Assembly: GCA_051892875.1 (NCBI GenBank) | Contig: JBJFGR010000073.1 | Location: 1-51,163, forward strand | Direction of reading: 5' to 3' | DNA from: JBJFGR01 sp051892875 | GTDB lineage: Bacteria > Pseudomonadota > Gammaproteobacteria > Enterobacterales > Succinivibrionaceae | DNA: 51,163 nt | In this document: positions 1-8,252 of the stretch, piece after piece | How positions within the stretch are numbered: position 1 is the stretch's first letter | Layout: the number at the start of each line of letters is the position of its first letter | Program-made: the position numbers and the translations under genes | The notes under the pieces: generated by a model | The model's database searches: none | What the model was told of the DNA's origin: nothing | What the model saw: the letters and a program-made list of their open reading frames with translations, nothing else

Positions 1-37
1 AAATTTTTAAAAAAGGAGTTCTAAAAAACAGTGGTGA

Positions 38-154
38 GAAAGTCTAAAGACGGGTGTTTTATATGGTGCAGCATTCACTTTATCTATAATTGCATTAATT
101 GAATGTTTCGGTATGTGGTATGGTTTAAAATTTTTCTTAAATTATAATTTTTAA
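38..154 (+). pseudogene. Possible 3' remnant of a small membrane protein gene
   Basis: An open frame from position 38 to a TAA at 152-154 encodes a hydrophobic segment (YGAAFTLSIIALIE) followed by an aromatic tail (MWYGLKFFLNYNF). It has no start codon in frame, and a TGA lies at 35-37. A Shine-Dalgarno-like AGGAG (14-18) and tandem GTG codons (31-36) sit upstream in another frame, so one extra base near 40-50 would explain the break. The stop is 16 bases before a strong terminator, which fits a true gene end. Family not recognised. It may equally be chance coding in AT-rich DNA. Confidence 0.25.
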
Positions 155-169
155 TATATTACATGCAAA

Positions 170-198
170 AAATCCTCCTTCGGGAGGATTTTCTTTTT
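170..198 (+). terminator. Rho-independent terminator upstream of ettA
   Basis: An 8-bp perfect stem AATCCTCC/GGAGGATT closes on a stable TTCG tetraloop and is followed by TTCTTTTT. It ends whatever transcript enters from the left edge and isolates ettA. Confidence 0.85.
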
Positions 199-208
199 AT
201 AAAAGATA

Positions 209-222
209 ATTATTGGTATAAT
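209..222 (+). promoter_or_regulatory. Probable ettA promoter (extended -10)
   Basis: TATAAT at 217-222 is preceded by TGG, giving an extended -10 element. No good -35 is seen at the right distance, as is common for extended -10 promoters. It lies just after the terminator and about 40 bases before the ettA start. Confidence 0.5.
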
Positions 223-262
223 AAAACAAATTGTTTTTTAAAGTAGGAACCAATAAATACTT

Positions 263-1927
263 ATGGCTCAGTTTATTTATACCATGAATCGCGTTGGAAA
301 AATAGTTCCTCCAAAACGTCAGATTCTAAAAGATATTTCATTATCATTTTTTCCAGGTGCAAAAATCGGTGTTCTTGGTCTTAATGGTGCTGGTAAATCA
401 ACCCTGCTAAAGATCATGGCTGGTATCGATACAGATATCGAAGGTGAAGCAAGACCTCAACCAGGAATTAAAATTGGTTATCTACCACAGGAACCAGTTC
501 TTGATCCTGAAAAAACTGTAAAAGAAACAGTCGAAGAAGCTTTATCTGATGTTAAAAATGCTTTAGCTCGCCTTGATGAAGTATATGCTCTATATGCAGA
601 TCCTGATGCAGATTTTGATAAATTAGCAAAAGAACAAGCAGATTTAGAAGCTATTATTCAAGCTCATGATGGTCACAATCTTGAAAATCAAATTGAACAA
701 GCTGCAGATGCTCTAAGATTACCTAATGGAGATACTAAAATAAAAGTATTATCAGGTGGTGAAAGAAGACGTGTGGCATTATGTCGTCTTCTTCTTGAAC
801 ACCCAGATATGCTATTATTGGACGAACCTACAAACCACCTAGATGCTGAATCTGTGGCTTGGCTTGAAACTTTCTTACATCAATATCCTGGTACTGTTGT
901 TGCTATAACCCACGACCGTTATTTCTTAGATAATGTAGCTGGTTGGATTCTAGAATTAGACCGTGGCGAAGGTATTCCTTGGGAAGGTAACTACTCTTCA
1001 TGGTTAGAACAAAAAGAAAACCGTTTAGCACATGAACAAAGTACTGAAAATGCTCGTCAAAAATCTATCCAAAAAGAATTAGAATGGGTTAGACAAAATC
1101 CAAAAGGTCGTCAAGCTAAATCTAAAGCTCGTTTAGCTCGTTTTGAAGAATTAAATAGTACTGAATACCAAAAACGTAATGAAACAAATGAATTGTTTAT
1201 TCCACCTGGGCCACGCCTTGGAGATAAGGTTCTTGAAGTTAATAATTTATCAAAATCTTATGACGGAAGAACTTTAATAAATGACTTATCTTTCTCTATT
1301 CCAAAAGGTGCTATTGTAGGTATTATTGGTGCTAATGGTGCTGGTAAATCAACTCTATTTAGAATGATCTCAGGTAGCGAACAACCAGATGCAGGAACAA
1401 TAGATATTGGTGAAACAGTTGTTATTGCTAATGTTGAACAATTCCGAGATAAAATGGACAACAAAAAAACTGTTTATGAAGAAATATCTCAGGGACAAGA
1501 CATTCTTCGCATTGGTAATTACGAAATTCCAAGCCGTGCATACATAGGTAGATTTAATTTCAAGGGTACAGATCAACAAAAACGTGTTGGTGATCTTTCA
1601 GGCGGTGAAAGAGGTAGATTACACCTTGCTAAGCTATTACAAACTGGTGGAAACCTTCTTCTCCTCGACGAACCTACAAATGACCTTGATGTTGAAACAT
1701 TGAGAGCACTTGAAAATGCTCTATTAGAATTCCCTGGTTCAGCAATGGTTATATCTCATGACCGTTGGTTCCTTGACCGAATTGCAACACATATTCTAGA
1801 TTATCAAGAAGATGGTAAAATCACATTCTTTGCTGGTAATTTTACTGAATATGAAGAATGGAAAAAAGTAACATATGGTGAAGATGCTATAAAACCTCAT
1901 CGTCGTAAATTTAAAACTATAAAGTAA
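263..1927 (+). CDS. ettA: Energy-dependent translational throttle protein EttA (ABC-F ATPase)
   Basis: EttA binds the ribosomal E site and gates the move of the 70S initiation complex into elongation according to the ATP/ADP ratio. The protein has 554 residues (E. coli 555) and is collinear with it. It carries two soluble ABC domains: Walker A GLNGAGKS at about 39-46 with signature LSGGE at 163-167, and a second P-loop near residue 356 with LSGGE further on. Between 95 and 140 lies the EttA-specific arm insertion, and a charged linker joins the domains. There are no membrane segments. The start matches the family (MAQFIYTMNRVGK), although the nearest Shine-Dalgarno-like AGGAA (245-249) is an unusually long 13 bases upstream. 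It stands alone, bounded by terminators. Confidence 0.97.
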   Translation: MAQFIYTMNRVGKIVPPKRQILKDISLSFFPGAKIGVLGLNGAGKSTLLKIMAGIDTDIEGEARPQPGIKIGYLPQEPVLDPEKTVKETVEEALSDVKNALARLDEVYALYADPDADFDKLAKEQADLEAIIQAHDGHNLENQIEQAADALRLPNGDTKIKVLSGGERRRVALCRLLLEHPDMLLLDEPTNHLDAESVAWLETFLHQYPGTVVAITHDRYFLDNVAGWILELDRGEGIPWEGNYSSWLEQKENRLAHEQSTENARQKSIQKELEWVRQNPKGRQAKSKARLARFEELNSTEYQKRNETNELFIPPGPRLGDKVLEVNNLSKSYDGRTLINDLSFSIPKGAIVGIIGANGAGKSTLFRMISGSEQPDAGTIDIGETVVIANVEQFRDKMDNKKTVYEEISQGQDILRIGNYEIPSRAYIGRFNFKGTDQQKRVGDLSGGERGRLHLAKLLQTGGNLLLLDEPTNDLDVETLRALENALLEFPGSAMVISHDRWFLDRIATHILDYQEDGKITFFAGNFTEYEEWKKVTYGEDAIKPHRRKFKTIK

Positions 1928-1934
1928 ACTTTTT

Positions 1935-1963
1935 AAAGCTAGAGATTTTATCTCTAGCTTTTA
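1935..1963 (+). terminator. Terminator after ettA
   Basis: An 11-bp stem AAAGCTAGAGA/TCTCTAGCTTT with loop TTTTA is followed by a short T tract. It starts 8 bases after the ettA stop codon. Confidence 0.85.
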
Positions 1964-1982
1964 TTCAGCAGTAAAATTAAAC

Positions 1983-2002
1983 GTAAGCGTTATAACGCTT
2001 AC
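1983..2002. repeat. Perfect 20-bp palindrome between ettA and flrC
   Basis: GTAAGCGTTATAACGCTTAC is self-complementary over all 20 bases and has no loop, which suits a dimeric protein site better than a terminator. It has no T tract. It lies between two convergent genes, after the ettA terminator. No binding protein is recognised. Confidence 0.6.
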
Positions 2003-2192
2003 ATACTTAATCTAAAAGCAAGTCTCATATTTTTTAATTTGGCCACGGAAAAAATTCATATACGTATACCATTGCTAGCTGTTACCAATTATCTAACAAT
2101 AGCAAGAATCATTTTTAAAAATTCAGTAATGCCGAAACATGGATACGAACAAAACCAAAGGTCTTAGACGATTAGTTTTATTTATATATTAA

Positions 2193-3617
2193 TTACTTTT
2201 CAATTTTTATTCCAGCTTCTCTCATTTTTGCTATTTTATAACGCAATGTTCTAGGACTTATACCCAGCTTTTCCGAAACGGCTTGACGAGACCAATTACA
2301 TTTAATTAATGTATCTAATATTATCTGAAATTCTTGTTGTTTTAATTCATCACCTAAAGATGATTTATTCATGTCACTATCAACTGGATTTATTAGTTTT
2401 GAGTCATCATCACTTAAACTTAAATCTATCTCTAATGTATCGGTTTCATTAACTTTGTTATTTGCAACTTTTTCAGTACTTACCGATATATCCATCATAT
2501 CATCAAAAAATATATCTGAAACTTCAATTACATCATTTGCAACAATCATTGCTCTTTGGATTACATTATCTAATTCTCTTACATTACCAGGCCATGGATA
2601 CTGTAATAATTTATTCTTAGCATCAGTACTCAGAGTTTTTACAGGTATCTTTTGCTCTTTACACATTTTCGATATTATGAACTCAGCTATTGGTATAATA
2701 TCATTTTTTCTGTCCTTTAATGGCAACCATCTCAAAGGAAAGACATTCAATCGATAATAAAGATCTTCTCTAAAGACACCCTCTTCAACAGCTTGTTTTA
2801 AATCTCTATTAGATGTTGCTATCACTCGTACATTTAATGATATAGTCTTTCTACTTCCTAAGCGTTCTACTTCTTTTTCTTGAAGAACTCTTAGTAATTT
2901 CGCTTGAAGCCCCAAATCCATTTCCGTAATTTCATCTAGCAAAATAGTACCATCTTGTGCTTGCTCAAATTTTCCAGGACAAGCTTGAACAGCTCCTGTA
3001 AAAGCTCCTTTTTCATAACCAAATAAAGTGGCTTCAAGCATAGTTTCAGGAATTGCAGCACAATTAAGAGCTACAAATGGATTATTTGCTCTTGGAGAGT
3101 GGTCATGAATATATCTAGATAAAACTTCTTTACCAGATCCACTTGGACCTGTAATCATAACTGTAGCATCACTTTGAGCAACTTTATTAGCCATAGCTAA
3201 TAATTGTTTAGTTTTTTCATCACCGAAGATTGGAGTTCTTTTATCAACAGTATAAATAGGAACATATCTACTAACTTGATTCAATAAAACTTCTGGTGCA
3301 AATGGTTTAGATAAATAATCAACCGCCCCATATCTCATAGCCTTAACAGCTCCATCGATATTTGCGTATGCAGTCATTAATAATACTGGAATATTTGGAT
3401 ATAAGGAATGTATTGTATTTAATAATGTATGACCATCCATACCATCCATTTGAATATCAGATATAACCATATCTATATGAGCATGTGCTAAAATATCTAA
3501 AGCCTCTGTTCCACCAATAGCTTCTTTACAGTTGTAACCTGAAATTTCCAAGGTATCCAAAATTGCTTCACGTAAACTATTATCATCATCAACAACTAAA
3601 ATTTGACTCTTAGACAT
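2193..3617 (-). CDS. Sigma-54 response regulator, FlrC/FleR-like
   Basis: This is an NtrC-family two-component activator of 474 residues with three domains. The receiver has an acidic pocket at D10-D12, phospho-acceptor D54 and conserved K104. The AAA+ domain has Walker A GPSGSGKE at 157-164 and the sigma-54 contact motif GAFTGA at 204-209. A Fis-type helix-turn-helix lies at the C-terminus (about 440-470). Sequence around the AAA+ domain (LEATLFGYEKGAFTGA, GLQAKLLRVLQEKEVERLG, WPGNVRELDNVIQRA) most resembles FlrC/FleR, which activates middle and late flagellar genes. No FlrB-type kinase or flagellar gene is adjacent, so the assignment within the NtrC family is inference. PilR or another paralogue is the alternative. 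Confidence 0.8.
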   Translation of the reverse strand: MSKSQILVVDDDNSLREAILDTLEISGYNCKEAIGGTEALDILAHAHIDMVISDIQMDGMDGHTLLNTIHSLYPNIPVLLMTAYANIDGAVKAMRYGAVDYLSKPFAPEVLLNQVSRYVPIYTVDKRTPIFGDEKTKQLLAMANKVAQSDATVMITGPSGSGKEVLSRYIHDHSPRANNPFVALNCAAIPETMLEATLFGYEKGAFTGAVQACPGKFEQAQDGTILLDEITEMDLGLQAKLLRVLQEKEVERLGSRKTISLNVRVIATSNRDLKQAVEEGVFREDLYYRLNVFPLRWLPLKDRKNDIIPIAEFIISKMCKEQKIPVKTLSTDAKNKLLQYPWPGNVRELDNVIQRAMIVANDVIEVSDIFFDDMMDISVSTEKVANNKVNETDTLEIDLSLSDDDSKLINPVDSDMNKSSLGDELKQQEFQIILDTLIKCNWSRQAVSEKLGISPRTLRYKIAKMREAGIKIEK

Positions 3618-3699
3618 ATTCCTTACCTTAAACCAAAAACATTTATATTTTCACTGTTATCTACAAAAAATTCAATAAGGTAATATCACATATATAATA

Positions 3700-3736
3700 A
3701 AAAAGCTTGTTCTCAATTATTGAAAACAAGCTTTTT
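3700..3736 (-). terminator. Terminator after purL
   Basis: A 12-bp stem (AAAAAGCTTGTT with AACAAGCTTTTT) encloses a 13-base loop. On the minus strand it is followed by T-rich sequence. It lies between the purL stop and the flrC start, so it ends purL transcription. On the plus strand the stem also finishes in TTTTT. Confidence 0.8.
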
Positions 3737-3764
3737 AAAATGTTTTAAAAATAAATAATAATTA

Positions 3765-6700
3765 TTAACCTAGTGCTTTACGTGCATTTCTAAATGCTCT
3801 TAACCAAGCACTACCCTCACCCCAATCATCAGGATGCCAACTGTTAGAAACAGTACGCATTGAACGTTCTGGATGAGGCATCATTATTGTTACTCGGCCG
3901 TCATTAGTTGTTAAACCTGTAATACCATTTGGTGAACCATTAGGGTTAAATGGATATTGAGTAGTTACCTTACCATAGTTATCAATATAACGTACAGCTA
4001 TTAAACCACTTTGTTCAATTTGAGTTAAATGTTCTTCACTTCTATATTCTGAACGACCTTCGCCATGAGATACCGCTATAGGCATATGAGATCCAGCCAT
4101 ATCAGCAAAGAATAGTGATGGAGATTTTTGAATTTCAACCAAACTGAATCTTGCTTCAAATCTTTCAGATTCATTTCTAACGAATCTTGGCCAAAGTTCT
4201 GCTCCAGGTATTATATCACGTAAGTTTGACATCATCTGACAACCATTACATACACCTAAAGCAATAGTATCATTTCTGTTAAAGAATTTTTGGAATTCAT
4301 CTCTGGCTCTACTATTAAATAAAATACTCTTAGCCCAACCTTCGCCAGCACCAAGAACATCACCATAAGAGAACCCACCACAAGCTGCTAAAGCTTTAAA
4401 TTCTTCTAAAGAAACTCTCCCTGATAAAATATCAGACATATGAACATCAATACAATCAAAACCAGCTCTGTTAAATGCTGCAGCCATTTCATTCTGTGAA
4501 TTTACACCTTGTTCACGTAAAATTGCAATCTTTGGAGCAACATTCTTTACAATATAAGGAGCTGCTACATCTTCATTCACATCAAATGTCAAACTAACAT
4601 TTAAACCAGGATCTTTTGCATCAGATTTTGCATCAAATTCACTTCTTGCACAAGCAGGATTATCTCTTAATGCTTGCATATGGTATGTAGTTTCCGCCCA
4701 AATACTACGGAAATATGTTCTTGTTTCATTAATAATATCAGAACCATTTCTTCTAAAGATAATTCTATCTTCATTGTTCAAGGTACCAATTGTATATGAA
4801 CAGTTTCCTAAACCATGACCAGAAAGAATATTTAACACATCTTCTTTCTTTTCTGTTTTAACTTGAATTACTGCCCCCAATTCTTCATTGAATAAAACAG
4901 CTAAATCATTAACACCTAGATTATCTATGTTAATTGTAACCCCTGTATGACCAGCAAATGCCATTTCAGCAACAGTTGTGAATAAACCACCATCAGACTT
5001 ATCATGGTAGGCAATCAAGAACCCTTTTTTGTTTAAGAATTGAATTGCATCAAAGAAACCCTTCAATTGTGTTGGATTTTCAACATCAGGTGTTTCTTTA
5101 CCTAACTGTTTATAAACTTGAGCTAACGCTGAACCGCCTAATCTGTTCTTACCTAAACCCAAATCAATAAATATTAATGAAGCATTACCTAAATCTGTCC
5201 TCAATTGAGGAGTTTTTGTCAATCTTACATCTTCAACTCTAGCAAATGAACTGATAATTAAAGATAAAGGTGCAATCACTTCTCTTGGCATACCATCTTC
5301 TTCCCATTTAGTCTTCATCGACATTGAGTCTTTACCAACAGGAATTGTAATACCTAAAGCTGGACATAATTCTTCGCCTACTGCTTTAACAGCAGCATAT
5401 AAACCAGCATCTTCACCAGGATGACCAGCTGCAGCCATCCAATTTGCTGATAACTTAACTCGATCTAAATCACCAATATCTACACCTGCAATATTAGTAA
5501 TAGATTCAGCAACTGCTAAACGAGCTGAAGCTGCGTAATCTAATAAAGCAACAGGAGTTCTTTCACCCATTGCCATTGCTTCACCATAGTATGAATCATA
5601 ACTTGCAGCAGTTACCCCACAGTCAGATACAGGAACCTGCCACGGGCCAACCATCTGATCTCTAGTTACCAAACCAGTAACTGTTCTATCACCAATTGTA
5701 ATTAAGAAAGTCTTTTCCGCAACAGCTGGTAATCTTAAAATTCTTTCCGCTGCTGATTTCGGTGTTACACCACTTAAATCTAATTCCTTTCCTTCTGCTT
5801 TTAATGTTTGAACATTCTTATGCATTCTTGGAGGTTTTCCCAATAAAACATCTAAAGGAAGATCTATTGGCTGATTACCAAAATATTCGTCATTTAACAC
5901 TAAACGACGATCTTCTGTTGCTGTACCAACTACTGCAAAACAAGCTCTTTCACGCTTACAGATTTTTTCAAAAGTATCATATTGTTCTGCACTTACAGCT
6001 AATACATAACGTTCCTGTGATTCATTACACCATAATTCATAAGGAGACATTCCTGGTTCATCATTAGGAACTTTTCTAAGTTCAAAGTTACCACCTCTAT
6101 TACCATCATTTACTAGTTCAGGTAATGCATTTGACAAACCACCTGCCCCAACATCATGAATAAATAGTATTGGATTTTCTTTACCCATCTGCCAACATAC
6201 ATCTATAACTTCTTGGCAACGTCTTTCCATTTCAGGATTGTCACGTTGAACAGATGCAAAATCTAAATCTTCTGCTGATTGACCACTAGTCATTGATGAT
6301 GCAGCACCACCACCAAGACCAATATTCATTGCAGGACCACCTAAAACTATAAGCTTAGCACCTACAGGTATTTCACCTTTTTGAATATGCTCATTACGAA
6401 TATTACCTAAACCACCAGCTAACATTATAGGTTTATGATAACCACGAATTTCTTTGCCATTATGACTATCTACTGATTCTTCATAAGTACGGAAATAACC
6501 ATTAATATTAGGTCTACCAAATTCATTATTAAATCCCGCAGCCCCCAAAGGACCATCAATCATAATGTCTAAAGCACTATCTATACGATTAGGTTTACCA
6601 AAATTTGTTTCCCATGGTTGTTCAAATCCTGGAATTCTCAAATTTGATACTGAGAAACCGCACATACCAGCCTTTGGTTTTGAACCAACACCTGTAGCAC

Positions 6701-7649
6701 CTTCATCACGAATTTCCCCGCCTGAACCTGTAGCAGCACCTGGATATGGAGATATTGCAGTAGGATGGTTATGAGTTTCTACTTTCATTAATATCTGAAT
6801 TGGTTCTGTGTGATATGAGTAGTTATGATTCTTAGGATCTGGGAAAAATCTACCAGCAACTGAACCTTCCATTACCGCAGCATTGTCCTTATAGGCACTT
6901 AACACATACTTATTATTATGCTCATAAGTATTTTTAATCATTTTAAATAATGACTTAGGTTGTTCAACACCATCAATCACCCAATCAGCATTAAATACTT
7001 TATGACGACAATGTTCTGAGTTAGCTTGTGCGAACATATATAATTCGACATCATTAGGATTTCTACCTAATGTTGTAAAACTTTTAACAAGATAATCCAT
7101 TTCATCAGAGGATAATGCCAAACCCAATTCAACATTAGCAACTTCTAGAGCCTCTCTACCTTTTCCTAAGATATCTACTGAGGTTAAAGGCTTCGGTTTT
7201 TCAGAACTAAATAACTGTTCAGCATCTTCTAATGCATAAAATACGTATTCCATCATTCGATCATGAATTTCTGAAATAATCACATCTTTACAATTATCAC
7301 AAGCTCCTTCAATATAATAAGCAATACCTCTTTCTAATCTTTCAACCTGTGATAAACCACAATTATGTGCTATATCAGTAGCCTTTGAAGACCAAGGAGA
7401 AATTGTACCTGGGCGAGGAGTTACAACAAACAACATACCCTTTGTATCATGTTCTGTTATATGTGGACCATATGTTAACAACTTAACTAACGTATTACGT
7501 TCTTCATCCGACAATGGTGCACTTAATTTTGCAAAATGCACATACTCTGCATAAACTGATGTTACTTTTAAACCTTTTTCCGCAAAACTTGATAATAGTT
7601 TTTTTATACGGAATTCAGAAAGAGCTGGTGCTCCGCGTAAAATTTCCAT
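3765..7649 (-). CDS. purL: Phosphoribosylformylglycinamidine synthase (FGAM synthase)
   Basis: PurL converts FGAR, glutamine and ATP to FGAM, the fourth step of purine synthesis. The 1294 residues match the large single-chain proteobacterial form (E. coli 1295). In order there are an N-terminal PurS-like domain, a linker, two AIR-synthase-type halves (for example HNHPTAISPYPGAATGSGGEIRDEG in the first) and a C-terminal class I glutamine amidotransferase. The nucleophile is in GVCNGCQMM near residue 1134, and the catalytic His/Glu are in MMPHPERSMR. The start fits the family (MEILRGAPALSEFR). It is a monocistronic unit with its own terminator. An 8-bp inverted repeat lies in its upstream region. 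Confidence 0.98.
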   Translation of the reverse strand: MEILRGAPALSEFRIKKLLSSFAEKGLKVTSVYAEYVHFAKLSAPLSDEERNTLVKLLTYGPHITEHDTKGMLFVVTPRPGTISPWSSKATDIAHNCGLSQVERLERGIAYYIEGACDNCKDVIISEIHDRMMEYVFYALEDAEQLFSSEKPKPLTSVDILGKGREALEVANVELGLALSSDEMDYLVKSFTTLGRNPNDVELYMFAQANSEHCRHKVFNADWVIDGVEQPKSLFKMIKNTYEHNNKYVLSAYKDNAAVMEGSVAGRFFPDPKNHNYSYHTEPIQILMKVETHNHPTAISPYPGAATGSGGEIRDEGATGVGSKPKAGMCGFSVSNLRIPGFEQPWETNFGKPNRIDSALDIMIDGPLGAAGFNNEFGRPNINGYFRTYEESVDSHNGKEIRGYHKPIMLAGGLGNIRNEHIQKGEIPVGAKLIVLGGPAMNIGLGGGAASSMTSGQSAEDLDFASVQRDNPEMERRCQEVIDVCWQMGKENPILFIHDVGAGGLSNALPELVNDGNRGGNFELRKVPNDEPGMSPYELWCNESQERYVLAVSAEQYDTFEKICKRERACFAVVGTATEDRRLVLNDEYFGNQPIDLPLDVLLGKPPRMHKNVQTLKAEGKELDLSGVTPKSAAERILRLPAVAEKTFLITIGDRTVTGLVTRDQMVGPWQVPVSDCGVTAASYDSYYGEAMAMGERTPVALLDYAASARLAVAESITNIAGVDIGDLDRVKLSANWMAAAGHPGEDAGLYAAVKAVGEELCPALGITIPVGKDSMSMKTKWEEDGMPREVIAPLSLIISSFARVEDVRLTKTPQLRTDLGNASLIFIDLGLGKNRLGGSALAQVYKQLGKETPDVENPTQLKGFFDAIQFLNKKGFLIAYHDKSDGGLFTTVAEMAFAGHTGVTINIDNLGVNDLAVLFNEELGAVIQVKTEKKEDVLNILSGHGLGNCSYTIGTLNNEDRIIFRRNGSDIINETRTYFRSIWAETTYHMQALRDNPACARSEFDAKSDAKDPGLNVSLTFDVNEDVAAPYIVKNVAPKIAILREQGVNSQNEMAAAFNRAGFDCIDVHMSDILSGRVSLEEFKALAACGGFSYGDVLGAGEGWAKSILFNSRARDEFQKFFNRNDTIALGVCNGCQMMSNLRDIIPGAELWPRFVRNESERFEARFSLVEIQKSPSLFFADMAGSHMPIAVSHGEGRSEYRSEEHLTQIEQSGLIAVRYIDNYGKVTTQYPFNPNGSPNGITGLTTNDGRVTIMMPHPERSMRTVSNSWHPDDWGEGSAWLRAFRNARKALG

Positions 7650-7703
7650 GGTTACTTCTCAATCTAGTTGATGTTAGAATTTCTCAGTAATGTAATCATA
7701 ACA

Positions 7704-7728
7704 GTATCAATTCATAAATTATTGATAC
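7704..7728. repeat. Inverted repeat upstream of purL
   Basis: GTATCAAT and ATTGATAC are separated by 9 bases, 55-79 bases before the purL start. It could be an operator or a leader hairpin. It does not resemble the PurR consensus I know (ACGCAAACGTTTGCGT). Confidence 0.35.
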
Positions 7729-7793
7729 TTATTTTATGATTCATACAAACTTATTTAAAAACAAATTAATTATAGAGAAAATCACAAAAAAAG

Positions 7794-7828
7794 TACAGTA
7801 AACTAAAATAGTGGAGTATACTGTAAAC
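7794..7828 (+). promoter_or_regulatory. Promoter/operator region of the 44-residue basic protein gene
   Basis: TACAGTA (7794-7800) and TACTGTA (7819-7825) form an inverted repeat around 18 bases. The same blocks extended (TACAGTAAAC, TACTGTAAAC) also read as direct repeats 25 bases apart. A -10-like TATACT (7817-7822) overlaps the second copy, so a bound protein would probably control this promoter. The -35 is poor. The CTGT/ACAG order is opposite to a LexA box. Confidence 0.4.
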
Positions 7829-7845
7829 AATTAGGAGAATTAAAT

Positions 7846-7980
7846 ATGAGAAAAGGTAATAAATTTGCGAGAAGGGCATGCTCTAGTCTATCTAAGCATC
7901 GCAATCCTTTAGCCCAACAAAAAAAACGTAATAGACAACGTAGACATGTACTCTATACTATACATTTTGAATCAAAATAA
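7846..7980 (+). CDS. Small very basic protein of unknown function (44 aa)
   Basis: ATG at 7846 is preceded by a good Shine-Dalgarno (TTAGGAGAA, 8 bases upstream) and opens 44 codons to a TAA at 7978-7980. The product starts MRKGNKFARRACSS and contains a cluster of lysine, arginine and glutamine (AQQKKRNRQRRH). About a third of the residues are K, R or H, and there is no membrane segment or signal peptide. A -10-like box lies upstream and an inverted repeat follows the stop. The charge suggests RNA or ribosome binding, as with other small ribosome-associated proteins, but it does not match RMF, Sra, ArfA or L34 and I do not recognise the family. Confidence 0.6.
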   Translation: MRKGNKFARRACSSLSKHRNPLAQQKKRNRQRRHVLYTIHFESK

Positions 7981-7988
7981 AATCATTA

Positions 7989-8019
7989 AGCCAAGTTTAA
8001 TTATTAATAAAACTTGGCT
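7989..8019 (+). terminator. Possible weak terminator after the basic protein gene
   Basis: A perfect 10-bp stem AGCCAAGTTT/AAACTTGGCT has an 11-base loop, 8 bases after the stop. No T run follows directly (CTCATAAATATC), so it may be a stabilising 3' hairpin rather than an efficient terminator. Confidence 0.4.
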
Positions 8020-8076
8020 CTCATAAATATCTCTATTTTTTTACCTTCCCTTTTTAGGGCATTCAAAAACTAAAAC

Positions 8077-8197
8077 TCACTATTTTAATGACAAAAATCA
8101 CAAAAAATTCACACAAACGCATTAAATTAATGCATTTTTATTATTTTATGTATATAATTGCTCGATTTTTTGTAGTAAAATTGCACTATTTTAGTGC
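8077..8197 (+). promoter_or_regulatory. gdhA control region with three NtrC-box-like dyads
   Basis: Three 15-base dyads share the geometry of NtrC sites: TCACTATTTTAATGA (8077-8091, degenerate), GCATTAAATTAATGC (8119-8133, perfect) and GCACTATTTTAGTGC (8183-8197). The last matches GCAC-N7-GTGC, the core of NtrC boxes known from glnA. Centres are 42 and 64 bases apart, close to whole helical turns. A TATAAT (8153-8158) lies between the second and third. No GG-N10-GC sigma-54 promoter is seen. Confidence 0.5.
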
Positions 8198-8252
8198 TTT
8201 ATTAGTTTTTTATTTTTTTAATTTTTTAAATAACCCAAGGTAGGTATATTTT

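Noticed and set aside
5762..6774. Plus-strand frames inside purL
   Set aside because: They lie wholly inside a full-length conserved gene on the other strand.
7793..7828. LexA (SOS) box near the small basic gene
   Set aside because: A LexA box is CTGT-N8-ACAG. Here ACAG comes first and the spacing is far too long.
8160..8200. Sigma-54 promoter overlapping TTGCA at 8181-8185
   Set aside because: GC of the -12 element is present but the required GG ten bases upstream is not (TGTAG).
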